In this document: piece after piece, positions 24,479-33,596 of the stretch
How positions within the stretch are numbered: position 1 is the first letter of the stretch
How the letters are laid out: the number at the start of each line of letters is the position of its first letter
From: Pestalotiopsis fici W106-1
Taxonomy: Eukaryota > Ascomycota > Sordariomycetes > Amphisphaeriales > Sporocadaceae
DNA: 64,000 nt
Direction of reading: 5' to 3'
NCBI RefSeq assembly: GCF_000516985.1
Contig: NW_006917104.1
Coordinates: forward strand, 372,001 to 436,000
Made by a program: the position numbers and the translations under genes
Notes under the pieces: model-generated
What the model saw: only the letters and a program-made list of their open reading frames with translations
Databases searched by the model: none
Told to the model about the DNA's origin: nothing

Positions 24479-25437
24479 ATGGCTTCGTTTGGTTCGACAT
24501 CGGTAATTGCATAATTCTTATACAATCAAGGACAAGACCAAATACTAATCATGAATCTGGGTAGACCGCAATAGTCGGAGGCCTTCCAACAATATCCATC
24601 GATGCTCCAATTTGTGCCGTCTTTTTGGCCCTATACCTATCGGGTGCCGTCCTACATCTTCGAATCTTTCTTCAAAACCGTCGCCGATCTCACAAATTTC
24701 TCATGACATGGATGCTCTTTGTCTTTTGTGTCATACGCTTGGTCACTTGTTCTACGCGCATCGCATGGGCAGCAAACCCAACAAGCTCCAAGCTCGCCGT
24801 TGCTGCTCAAGTCTTTAACAGTGCCGGCATTATCATCATCTATATTGTCAATATGATATTTGCGCAACGAATCCTTCGGTCCAAGCAACCTAAACTCGGC
24901 TGGAATGGGCTATTTCGTATCGTTTTCAAGATACTTTGCGCCTTGATTGTCGGATCGCTTATCATGGCCATTGTGGCCCTGGTCGTATCCATAAATACGA
25001 CAAACTTGCACACTTTGCGTTCCATCCACGACGTCATTCTTGCAAGTTCAACCTATTCACTAGTTCTTGCGGTCTTTCCGTCTTGTATGCTCGGCGTGGC
25101 ATATCTGTTGCCCTCATCGCCAGATGAAGAAACTTTTGGAACCGGAAGTCAGGGCAAGAAGTCGGCAATCCTCCTCATTTCCTGTTCCCTGGCCATAATC
25201 ATTGCTGGTTTCAAGACTGGTACCACTTGGGAACCGACCCGCTCGGCGCTCAATCCAGCTTGGTTTGACTCGAAAGCTGCCTTTTACTGCTTTGATTTCA
25301 TGCTAGAGGTCATTATTCTTGCAATATTCCTGGTATCTCGTGTAGACAACCTCTTTCACGTGCCAAATGGATGCAAAGGGCCCGGAGACTATACACGGCT
25401 CCGTCAGCAAGAGCCTTCAGATGTCGAAAAGGTCTGA
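24479..25437 (+). CDS. Seven-helix membrane protein, DUF3112-like
   Basis: Integral membrane protein of unknown function. Two exons: 24479-24502 (only 24 bp, MASFGSTS) and 24565-25437, with a 62-bp intron (GTAATT...TAG); 298 residues. The mini-exon is supported because it restores GGLPTISIDAPICAVFLALYL, the usual start of this fungal family. I count about seven hydrophobic spans: near 20-38, 52-72, 82-103, 122-142, 158-178, 195-212 and 235-256. Conserved-looking loops include HKFLMTWMLF, RIVFKILC and WFDSKAAFYCFDFMLE. A charged C-terminal tail ends in DVEKV. The family assignment is from memory of its pattern; RTA1-like lipid-translocating proteins are the main alternative but lack these loops. 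It shares a divergent promoter, with a PDRE-like site 182 bp upstream, with the Zn2Cys6 gene. Confidence 0.8.
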
Positions 25438-25928
25438 TGATACATCATCATTAGGCGATCTGAACTGAGTAGGGGATGGAGAAGGGAGAGTGGCTAGAGA
25501 GACTTAGATATTACAATAATTCACTTAATACAGCTAGAATTGATATTCAGATGTTCTGACGCCTCAGAAAAAGTGCTAGGATGTGGTGAGAAATTTACTC
25601 AGATATAACGTTGCGAATCCTTCGTTCTCTGGCTGCTTCACATATGACTGGTGCTATTGAGAAGAAATGGATGTATTTGTGTAAGGACTCATGATTTTAA
25701 TGTAACCAATCTAGTCAAATATTCTTTTATCAACTTTTGACATGCTATTTAGTATATCATCTGGTAGAAATTTGATACCAAGCTCCAATATTGGTATGCC
25801 AGGAGATGGCATGCAGGCGGCTTGTCATGAAATCCTGCTATTTACGGGCAACAGTTGCGAATTTCTTCCGTCCTCTTCAAGTAATATACGAAACATAAGG
25901 AGAATCATTTCAAATCAGCGCAAACAAA
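25438..25928. other. Convergent intergenic region
   Basis: 491 bp, AT-rich, between the stops of the DUF3112 gene (+) and the HXXEE gene (-). It presumably holds both 3' untranslated regions. No gene is seen. Confidence 0.5.
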
Positions 25929-27314
25929 TCAGTCGGTCTTCAAGAGACCTTTTGCGCGGTATTTGTTCAGCAAATTGAATCCAGCCATTTCCTTCGCCGT
26001 CAAGGGATACGACGACTGGCGATTGCGACAACTGAGGATGGGGATGACGATAGTCAGGATCGAAGCCAGGATGAAACCACCGAGTCCATATATCCAATCC
26101 ACAGCCTGGATCAGCTGATGATCATGAACATGCGCAATGTAGTAGATGCCAATAGGCAAGTGTAATAGTAGAGCGCTGGCGACGTCTGGGTTGTATGCTG
26201 TATTGGCCTTGATATTCATAACTAGACCGTGACCAATGACTTGAAAAAAGCCAAAGAAGCATTGAGCCAGACCCAGCCAGACGTTGTCAGGAAATACGAC
26301 AGCGCTTATGTAGAAAGGATATGCAAGTGTGTTGACCCAGGCCATGCTAAGCTTGTTGCCAGGGAAGCGGTCATAGTCCTTTCTCTCTCCGTAAAAGGCA
26401 ACATTGATAACAAGAGGTCCGCCACCGGGTAATATGTACTCTTCGACTTGATGTACAAAAAGTGCCATGAGGTTATAAATGAGGATGGTCTGAATGCGAG
26501 TAAAGAGGTTGCCGAAAAATCCCATGACGAAAGTGCTAATCACAAAGGCGATGGCCGTAAAGTAGTACCAGTTGTCTCGGTAATAAGCCAGCCAGACAGA
26601 AGGGGACCACAGTGAAGGGTTGTATCGGTCCATTTCCTCTTTGGTGAATGCGTATGGAGTCGTCTTGCTGCCCATGTAGCCGATACCAATGTGATAAAAG
26701 ATAACATAATAATTCGCCATGGCAAACATAAATGCCAACAACCAATCCAACCCGCTAATGAGGTTATTGGAGTGAGCGTGCTGAAGGTATGTCACACCAA
26801 CTGGAAGAAAGCCGAAAATAGAAGTCGCAAGACCAGGATTGTACGGCCGACGAACCAGAGCATTCATCAAGACACCATGTCCAAACACTTCCAGGAGACC
26901 AAAAGCCATGGGACAAAGGGTGAGAAAGGTGACCTTTGGTAGGAATAACGGCGGTAGATAGACGATGTAGTTGAACCAGTTATTACCAAATGCGGCAATG
27001 AGTTGATTCAGTGGGTAGTGAGCAGGACGATCGCTTCCATAGCGCGCAATGTTGCAGAGTCCTGTAAACCCGCCCGGAAAGCCAAACTCTTCCCAGTGAT
27101 GGAGATTCATGACGGCGAAGTTGGCAATAATGCATCGCTGTACCAGATCAAAGTGATTCCAATAAGCGGCAAGAATGCTCGCTGCTAATACAGCGACACC
27201 GGCATTGACGTGATACCAGTTAGCCCAGAACCAGTTCATTTTGTGCGGTTTGTATGAGGGAAATGCTGGGAGGATATAATTGTTGTGATTGATTGGTGTC
27301 GAAGCGATTTCCAT
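25929..27314 (-). CDS. Membrane protein with two tandem HXXEE domains
   Basis: Intronless 461-residue multi-span membrane protein. The frame stays open above, but the first ATG is at 27314 (MEIASTP); an in-frame ATG at 27239 (MNWFWANWY) is an alternative start. It contains two copies of a motif set: HHWEEFGFPGG at 72-82 and HQVEEYILPGG at 288-298, each followed ~75-90 residues later by a GHGxxMN block (FGHGVLMN and IGHGLVMN), then YNP-x-x-A-S/T and a His-rich HAHSNN/HVHDHQ stretch. The two halves are about 216 residues apart, so this is an internal duplication. Single HXXEE domains are known mainly from short bacterial membrane proteins of unknown function; the His and Glu residues in predicted spans suggest metal or lipid chemistry (speculation). 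A TATAAAT box lies 54 bp upstream, with a PDRE-like palindrome ~134 bp upstream. Confidence 0.88.
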   Translation of the reverse strand: MEIASTPINHNNYILPAFPSYKPHKMNWFWANWYHVNAGVAVLAASILAAYWNHFDLVQRCIIANFAVMNLHHWEEFGFPGGFTGLCNIARYGSDRPAHYPLNQLIAAFGNNWFNYIVYLPPLFLPKVTFLTLCPMAFGLLEVFGHGVLMNALVRRPYNPGLATSIFGFLPVGVTYLQHAHSNNLISGLDWLLAFMFAMANYYVIFYHIGIGYMGSKTTPYAFTKEEMDRYNPSLWSPSVWLAYYRDNWYYFTAIAFVISTFVMGFFGNLFTRIQTILIYNLMALFVHQVEEYILPGGGPLVINVAFYGERKDYDRFPGNKLSMAWVNTLAYPFYISAVVFPDNVWLGLAQCFFGFFQVIGHGLVMNIKANTAYNPDVASALLLHLPIGIYYIAHVHDHQLIQAVDWIYGLGGFILASILTIVIPILSCRNRQSSYPLTAKEMAGFNLLNKYRAKGLLKTD

Positions 27315-27367
27315 GTGAGACAATGCAATTGCAATGACAGTCACGAAATTGGCGACATTTTTGTGAG

Positions 27368-27374
27368 ATTTATA
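27368..27374 (-). promoter_or_regulatory. TATA box of the HXXEE gene
   Basis: TATAAAT on the minus strand, 54 bp upstream of the ATG at 27314 and 74 bp downstream of the palindrome at 27448-27457. The spacing fits a core promoter with an upstream activator site. Confidence 0.5.
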
Positions 27375-27433
27375 CTAGACTTTCAACCTTCTGAGTTGGA
27401 AAACATGGAGCAATAGCAGTCTATGGACATTGG

Positions 27434-27468
27434 TCGGCGGACACGATGTCCGCGGACATGTTCGTCCG
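27434..27468. promoter_or_regulatory. PDRE-like palindrome with flanking CGTCCG half-site, copy 2
   Basis: GTCCGCGGAC at 27448-27457 is identical to the copy at 24288-24297 and again is followed by CGTCCG (27463-27468). It is preceded by TCGGCGGAC (27434-27442). The adjoining AT is shared too (12 identical bases). It sits in the divergent promoter between the HXXEE gene (-) and the NmrA-like gene (+). I found no other TCCGCGGA in the window. Confidence 0.65.
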
Positions 27469-28473
27469 AGTTGGAGTTGGTACCAGAGAATCATGTCTAC
27501 CAGCCAATGAACGATAGCGTGTCTGCCGAGTCAAAAACTAATTCTCTTCTCTGCCTAGTACGGAAGATTTTTTTGTTTCTTTTCCCCTTGATGATAGGTA
27601 GCCTTGGGAGACGCCCTTTGCCAGCTATTCCGCAGTTGACATCTCACCTTTCGGTTCAAGATCAATATTTAGTGCGCATCTAGCCAGCTTCTTAGCTACC
27701 TAGGTGATGATGGAGTGATAACAACGACCAAAGAACGCAGCCGTGTCTCGATGCATGTCCATGGTGATGCGCTAGATGCACAAGGAACACCGATCGACGG
27801 TGCAATAAGTAAGACATCAATTGAGGGTCCTGGAGGATCTTGATTGAGACCAAATTTGAGTAAAGCTGCACAGCTGTGGTTGACTATGGTGGTAATGTTT
27901 ATCGAGGAACAAGGTACTCAACGTCGCATCAAACAGTGATTAGTACCTACTAATGTCTTTGGCAAATAGAAACCTTGCAGGGACTACAGGGTTTATGTGG
28001 GCTCTTGCGACAACCTCATGTTTGGTATCTCAAAGACCATCCGCCGTGCGCGAAATGCATCCAAATCCAACGTAAGGGCAAACTTGAAATAAAACTTTGA
28101 AGAAAGCTGAAAAAAGAAGAAGAGGATGATTGCGAAGACACTATCAAGACATCAACTTACCCTGATAGGACTCAGATGAGTGTTAGGTATGCTGCGTACT
28201 GCGTATACTCTTTGACCCACAGTGGTGTCGGCATCGATTGGTAAGCCAGCTCGGGCTTGGATTACGTTACGTGCCCGAGCAAAGCTGTGCGATTAGCTGA
28301 GCGTTGCAAGCGTCGTCCAGTACCGGGGTCCACTAGCCTCACAATTCGTGACGATTCTATAGGTACCCAGGTAAGCAAGCTTACACAGAAGACAATCTCG
28401 GCCTCATCGATCGCGCTTTGCGATGCAGTGTGTGCGATTCGACATGATGGCTGGAACAATCAATTGATTGAAG
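27469..28473. other. Divergent intergenic region
   Basis: The remainder of the 1.26-kb gap between the HXXEE gene (-) and the NmrA-like gene (+). No coding sequence is supported. The two leaders and the NmrA promoter are the likely contents. Confidence 0.4.
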
Positions 28474-28480
28474 TATATAA
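28474..28480 (+). promoter_or_regulatory. TATA box of the NmrA-like gene
   Basis: TATATAA, 93 bp upstream of the ATG at 28573, followed by ATATATG. It is well placed for the plus-strand gene. Confidence 0.5.
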
Positions 28481-28572
28481 ATATATGCCGAATTCTCGAC
28501 ATCTCCGTTCATAATGCCACCTCAACACAACGCTTCTTTAATCAGCTCGTTGCACTTTGCATTTACACGACC

Positions 28573-29545
28573 ATGTCTCGGACTGTACTAATCACCGGTG
28601 CCACTGGCAAACAAGGCGGCTCATTGGTGAATGCCTTGCTCGCTGCCAAGGCCGATTTTCAAATTCTCGCCCTCACCCGCGACATCTCTTCTCCATCTGC
28701 GCAGAGACTGGCTGCCAAATCGCCCAATATTAGACTCATTCAGGGAAACTTGGATGACACGGAATCTGTCTTCAAGAATGCACGAAAGGCTACTTCGTCA
28801 CCCATTTGGGGCGTGTTCAGTGTCCAGGTTGGTGCAAATCCCCCAAAGAAAAATCATCACATGAAGACTCTAACATTTTATCTAGACGCCAGCCATGAAT
28901 TCCACGGGACCTGCAATTGAGGAGAAGCAAGGAAAAGACTTGGTCGACAGCGCGCTGAAGAACGACGTCCGACATTTCGTCTACTCCTCTGTCGATCGCA
29001 GCGGCGCCAAGTCTATTGACAATCAAACAAATATTCCTCATTTTATGAGCAAGCACAACATTGAACACCATCTCATCAATAAATCCGTGGGCACCCAGAT
29101 GAAGTGGACGATTCTACGACCTGTGGCCTTTATGGAGAACTTTGATGGTGGCATGGTGGGCAAAGTGTTTGCGACGTGCTGGAAACTGATTGTCAAATCT
29201 CGCCCACTTCAGCTAATCGCCACGTCGGACATTGGAGTTTTTGCAGCCAAGGCCCTCAGGGAACCAGAAACATTTGCAGGCAAGGCCATCTCCCTTGCTG
29301 GGGATGAGTTGACATTTGAGCAAATGGCGGCGATTTTCAAACAGAAAACCGGGTCAGATGTGCCCTTGACCTGGGGAATTCTGGGCAGATTGACATTACG
29401 ATTGTCGAAGGAGATGGGCACAATGTTTGAATTTTTCGAAAGAGAAGGTTATGGAGCCAACATAAAGGAGCTTCGTGAGATGCATCCCGATCTGAAGGCA
29501 TTTGGTCCCTGGCTGGAAACTTCACCATATGCCAAGCGACCATAA
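28573..29545 (+). CDS. NmrA-like NAD(P)-binding Rossmann protein
   Basis: Atypical short-chain dehydrogenase family. Members act as redox sensors or regulators, or as isoflavone-reductase-like enzymes. Two exons: 28573-28827 and 28886-29545, with a 58-bp intron (donor GTTGGT, acceptor CTAG, CTAAC branch); 304 residues. Splicing joins VFSVQ to TPAMNSTGPAIEEKQGK. The N-terminus MSRTVLITGATGKQGG has the GxxGxxG dinucleotide loop, and RDISS/IQGNLDD follows as in the family. Further blocks: HFVYSSVDR, MKWTILRPVAFMENF and the EPETFAGKAISLAGDELTF segment. A catalytic YxxxK is not evident, so a sensor role is possible. An in-frame ATG upstream (28468) lies before the TATA box region ends and is not used. 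It lies divergent from the HXXEE gene across a PDRE-like site. Confidence 0.92.
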
Positions 29546-29912
29546 GCGGCAGTGTGGTACCAATGCAATGTATTATAAGTTGTCACGTCAGTCAAGTTAC
29601 AAGAACCGAGAAAGTCTCACCTAACAGATATATGTACATATATGTAACAAGTCTTGACCAACTTGCGGCTATTCTCAGCAATCATGTCCAACTCTTTTAG
29701 GAGAAAAAAGAAGGCAAAAACAAGAATTGGCTTAGACTTTAAAACCACAGGACGAGCGTCACTGGTAGGCACAGAACAGCTTGCCAGTTGGCAACACGGA
29801 CGCCACCTGAGAGTTCTTGGCTAAAAACTCAAGTCGCTAAACAATGTTAAAGCAGCGCAATTTGATTCGCTGTTGATCCAAACATCATGATTCACGTGCC
29901 CAGCCGCGTACA
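29546..29912. other. Intergenic, 367 bp
   Basis: 3' end of the NmrA-like gene and promoter of the second Zn2Cys6 gene, head-to-tail. No palindrome like those at 24.3 and 27.4 kb is seen here. Confidence 0.45.
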
Positions 29913-31891
29913 ATGTCATTAAATGAGTCTCTCCATGTTCCTCAGTCATCCGCAATCAATTTATCTTGTTTCGGTTGCCGTAGCAGTAAAGTAAGATGTG
30001 ACCGTCAAAGGCCCGTATGCGGACGTTGCCAAAAATCGCGGTCAGAATGCTCCTACCCAACGCAGCGTCGCGTGGGCCGTAGGCTCAAGTATGGTGTAGG
30101 ACGTGGAGTGCAAATGAGTGAGGGCTGCCTATACCCGAGAAACCAACAACCAAGTCCCACTAACAAAGATGACAATGGTAGCCGACGATGGCGGCAGCAG
30201 CGCCATGGACGCACATAGCAGTGCCTGCATTGGGAATATGATAAGGGATGACAACCACACAACTCCTATGCCTCCGCTGCAACAGGAATCCCTCGGCTGC
30301 GGTCTCAGCAAAGAAGAAGCCGAGCAGCTGTGAGACTTCCACAGATGTGAAACATGATCATGGCCGCTGACTTTGCAGTACCAACTTGTATTTTGACACT
30401 ATACATGATGTATGCCCCATGTTACACCGCGCTAAATACATGGAGTCAACACCTCTGTCCAATGCATCGAGGCCCATGACGTCGCTTCAGTATATCATCA
30501 TGGCACTAGCGGCTACTCATTCGGAGCAGTATAATCAAACAAGCCCAGCTTTGTACCGGCAAGCAAGACTGCTTGCCGACAATGGCGATTCAATCGTTAG
30601 TCTCGATTCAAAACCATTGCTCAAGATGCTGCTGACAGACAAAACTCCAAGCATGCTGATGCCAGTGAACCAACAGTCTTACAAGCCCAGGCTTGGCTTC
30701 TGATTTCCATGTATGAAGCCCAACAAGGAGTATTTTCACGTGCATCAATCAGCTTTAGCCACAGTATTCGATTCGCACAAATGTGCCAGCTACACAAGCT
30801 TCCAGAGAATGACCATTATCTCCAAGAGCTGACGGCTCCAGATTGGCGGGAGATTGAAGAACAACGTCGAACTTGGTGGGCGCTGTTCAACACTGATCGC
30901 CTCTTGAGCGCCACAACTGGGTGGCCTTCATTGATAGACACCCATGATGTAAGATCCCCATTTCTCGCTCATCATGCCTGCAATACACCTCGAAAATTCC
31001 CAAAGTGTCACATTTCTAAGGAAATTCTAGATTTGCACACCTTTGCCAGCCTCTGAGCAGGCTTTTGCAGCAGGCCAAGCTGAGCCGTGTTGCACGTTGC
31101 ATGCGTTGCTTGAGAATTTCGTCCAGCCGACGTCGATTTTCAATCGCAATATAGTGGCTGCGCATCTCTTTCACGAAAGTGTCCGACATACCTCTCACGA
31201 TTTCTCTGACATTGAATTGTGCGACACGAAGAATGGCGTCTATTGGAAACAACATAGACGACTGGACAATCATCTGTCACTCTTGCGTACAGCTATTTCG
31301 GGTACCACTATCCAACTAAATTACAGGGATCCTCACGAAGCCACTGTGCATTTATACATCCATGCCGCAACGATACGCCTCCACCAATCAGCAATGCAGA
31401 GATATCAATCCCTCGATCTACCAGCGGACTTGGCAAGTCAGTGTCAAGACCGCATACTACTAGCAGCCGAAGAGATCGTGCATATTATCAAGGCCACTTC
31501 TAATGCTAAACTGGTGATGCGGAATCCTGTCGCGTTATTTTCAGTCTCCTCGGCTATTCTCATCATGATGAGCAATCTTGGCCCGGACGACGACAGCCCC
31601 CATTGCGAGGATAACCTGGTATTCTTACTCAATATGCTGGCAATCGCTGGAAGAGACAATATAGTCGCAAAATCATTAGCCGAGCAGCTCGTAATCCAGG
31701 CAAAAGCAGCAGAAGATGACGAGGACATGAATCAGCAGGTGAGTAGTGCTGGGCATCACGTCAAACGGCAGCTTGCTGAAAGAACTCAGGCCCTCAATTT
31801 TGCCATATCGGGTGCGGGCCCGCTGCTATCAGTGACGGGCCCCGACGTATCCTCTACGTCGTTTCGCCTACCAAGCCCGTATCGTCCATGA
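29913..31891 (+). CDS. Second Zn2Cys6 transcription factor, five exons
   Basis: Fungal-specific nuclear regulator. Proposed exons: 29913-30117, 30182-30329, 30379-30595, 30652-30948 and 31031-31891; 575 residues. The zinc cluster is Cys19, 22, 29, 36, 39 and 46 (CX2CX6CX6CX2CX6C). The fungal_trans domain begins near residue 120 (EQLTNLYFDTIHDVCPMLHR) and includes QAWLLISMYEAQQG, the RRTWWALFNTDRLLS block and TGWPSLI. Every junction restores the frame: donors GTGAGG, GTGAGA, GTTAGT and GTAAGA, with CTAAC/CTGAC branch points in introns 1 and 3. A further possible 51-bp intron (31739-31789, GTGAGT...CAG) is a multiple of three and open in frame, so both forms would be translatable. No single long frame covers the gene, so automated callers could mistake it for a pseudogene. 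Confidence 0.8.
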
Positions 31892-32487
31892 AGGACATTG
31901 ATGTTATCATACTATCCCCTCGACACCTCAAATCAGAATAAAACGATTCTACTCTTCTGAAAGTAGCCTGCGACAGCATCAAACAGCATAACCAATCTAT
32001 CGTCGGACCATGATGCTTGGGTGGAGTACTCTGTACGCAGATCAACAGGAGCTGGCTGTATTAGTAGCAGTAGAAACAGACGTCAAAAGAGATTCCAAGT
32101 AATTGTTGGGAGTAGACATGAATAAATGCATTGCGCTTGTTCGCCAAGAAACTGAGACGCCCAAGTCCTGGTTGTCGCCCATGCAGGACGTCGCGTTGAC
32201 CTGCTTCTTCCAGAAGAGAAAAAAGGCCAAGAATGTCGGGGTAAGGCTAGTCCTAGTCCGCAAACTTCGGGATCGGCACACCGCGCCGCCTGGAGTGGCG
32301 GCTCCGGAGAATGCCTATCTGTGCCACGCCCTCCGTTTAACAAAACTTTGTTTGATGTTGACCAACTTGACATGATCATCATTTTTTAAAGTCTTTAGGT
32401 GGTATTTCCTTGAGTAGACAAATTTCGAGGCACCAAGGCATTCGCGGTCTGCTTTTTCCCTAGACTCTTTCTCTACCAACTACAAAC
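31892..32487. other. Intergenic, 596 bp
   Basis: 3' end of the second regulator and promoter of the class II aldolase-like gene. Short open frames only. Confidence 0.45.
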
Positions 32488-33596
32488 ATGGCACCATCGG
32501 CGATCTCGGAGGTCCCGCCCAGCGTCCTTCCGACCAAGGTAAAGGACCAAGTCCAGCAGTCAGATGCCGGTGTCCCCATGAGAGACGGTCTGGACAAGAC
32601 GCCCCTGGAGGCAATCTCTCATGGCACTGCTTTGCCTGGTACGTCTCCATGTCGCAAAATTGAGCCGGCGCCGACTGCTCGCGCACGCCTACAGTGACCT
32701 TCATTCGGCGAGATCCGACACCTTTTCGGTCTCCAGTAGTGAATGAGACTAAGATGGAAACGCATTCACCGAGACTGACATGGGCGGCAGGTATCCCGAC
32801 CTTCTCTAGCTTTGTCGAGGAGCGCAAGCACATCCTGACACACATGGCGGCAACATTCCGGTTCGTGGCGCGACAGGGCTTCACCGAGGGCATGGCGGGC
32901 CACATTTCGGTACGAGACCCGGAACATGAGCACCTCATGTGGATGAACCCCTTGGGAAGACACTTTGGTATGATGACGGCAGGCGACCTCATCTGCCTGG
33001 ATATCAACACGGGACGCATTGTCGGGGGCAACACGAGCCGGCCGGCCAATGCCGCGGGCTTCCTCATCCACAGCGCCGTCCACAAGCGCCGCCCGCACGA
33101 CATCCACGCCATCTGCCACTTCCACAGCATTGCCGGCCGCGCCTGGTCGGCTTTTGCCCGACCCCTCGACATGCTGAGCCAGGACATTTGCAACTTTCAC
33201 AACGCGCACGCCGTCTACGCCGACTATGGCGGCATCGTCTTTGGCAACACCGAGGGCGAGCGCATCGCCGACGCCCTGGGCCAGCACAACAAGGGCGCCA
33301 TACTGATGAACCACGGACTCATCACGGTCGGCTGGACCGTCGACGAGGCCGGCTTCATGTTTGGCTTGCTCGACCGGGGCTGCCAGATCCAGCTGCAGGT
33401 CGAGGCCGCGGCCGCGTCCGGCCTCAAGAAGAACATCATCTCGGACGAGGAGGCGGCTTACAACTTTACCATGGCGAGCGAGAAGAACGCCCTCTACCGT
33501 GAGGCCCAGCCGGATCTCGAGTACGAGTTCATGATGGCCGGCGGCGAGGAGGTGGTTGCCAAGGGCTTTGAGGCATTGTCACCGCTCCAGCTATAG
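32488..33596 (+). CDS. Class II aldolase/adducin-domain protein
   Basis: Cytosolic protein of the class II aldolase fold; substrate unknown. Two exons: 32488-32638 and 32791-33596, with a 152-bp intron (GTACGT...GGCAG); 318 residues. I chose the acceptor at 32790 because it joins LPG to IPTFSSF as in fungal homologues; the CAG at 32694 is in phase but would insert 32 unconserved residues. Domain ~55-290: FRFVARQGFTEGMAGHISVRDPE, then the metal-binding HxH in CHFHSIAG (His160, His162) and His225 in MNHGLI. Where sugar-phosphate aldolases have the catalytic Glu (SSE...), this protein has NAAGFLIHSAVH, so classic aldolase activity is doubtful and an adducin-like or other lyase/epimerase role is possible. 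The exon-2 coding part is GC-rich compared with its neighbours. It is the last gene before the desert. Confidence 0.92.

Noticed and set aside
32695..32790. Alternative short intron (32639-32694) in the class II aldolase gene
   Set aside because: In phase, but would insert 32 unconserved residues; the acceptor at 32790 joins LPG to IPTFSSF as expected for the family.
32766..33314. Long minus-strand frame opposite the class II aldolase gene
   Set aside because: A shadow of a GC-rich coding exon; no conserved motif of its own.
22014..33596. Secondary-metabolite gene cluster
   Set aside because: Two Zn2Cys6 genes and an NmrA-like gene are suggestive, but no backbone synthase, P450, methyltransferase or transporter is present in the window.
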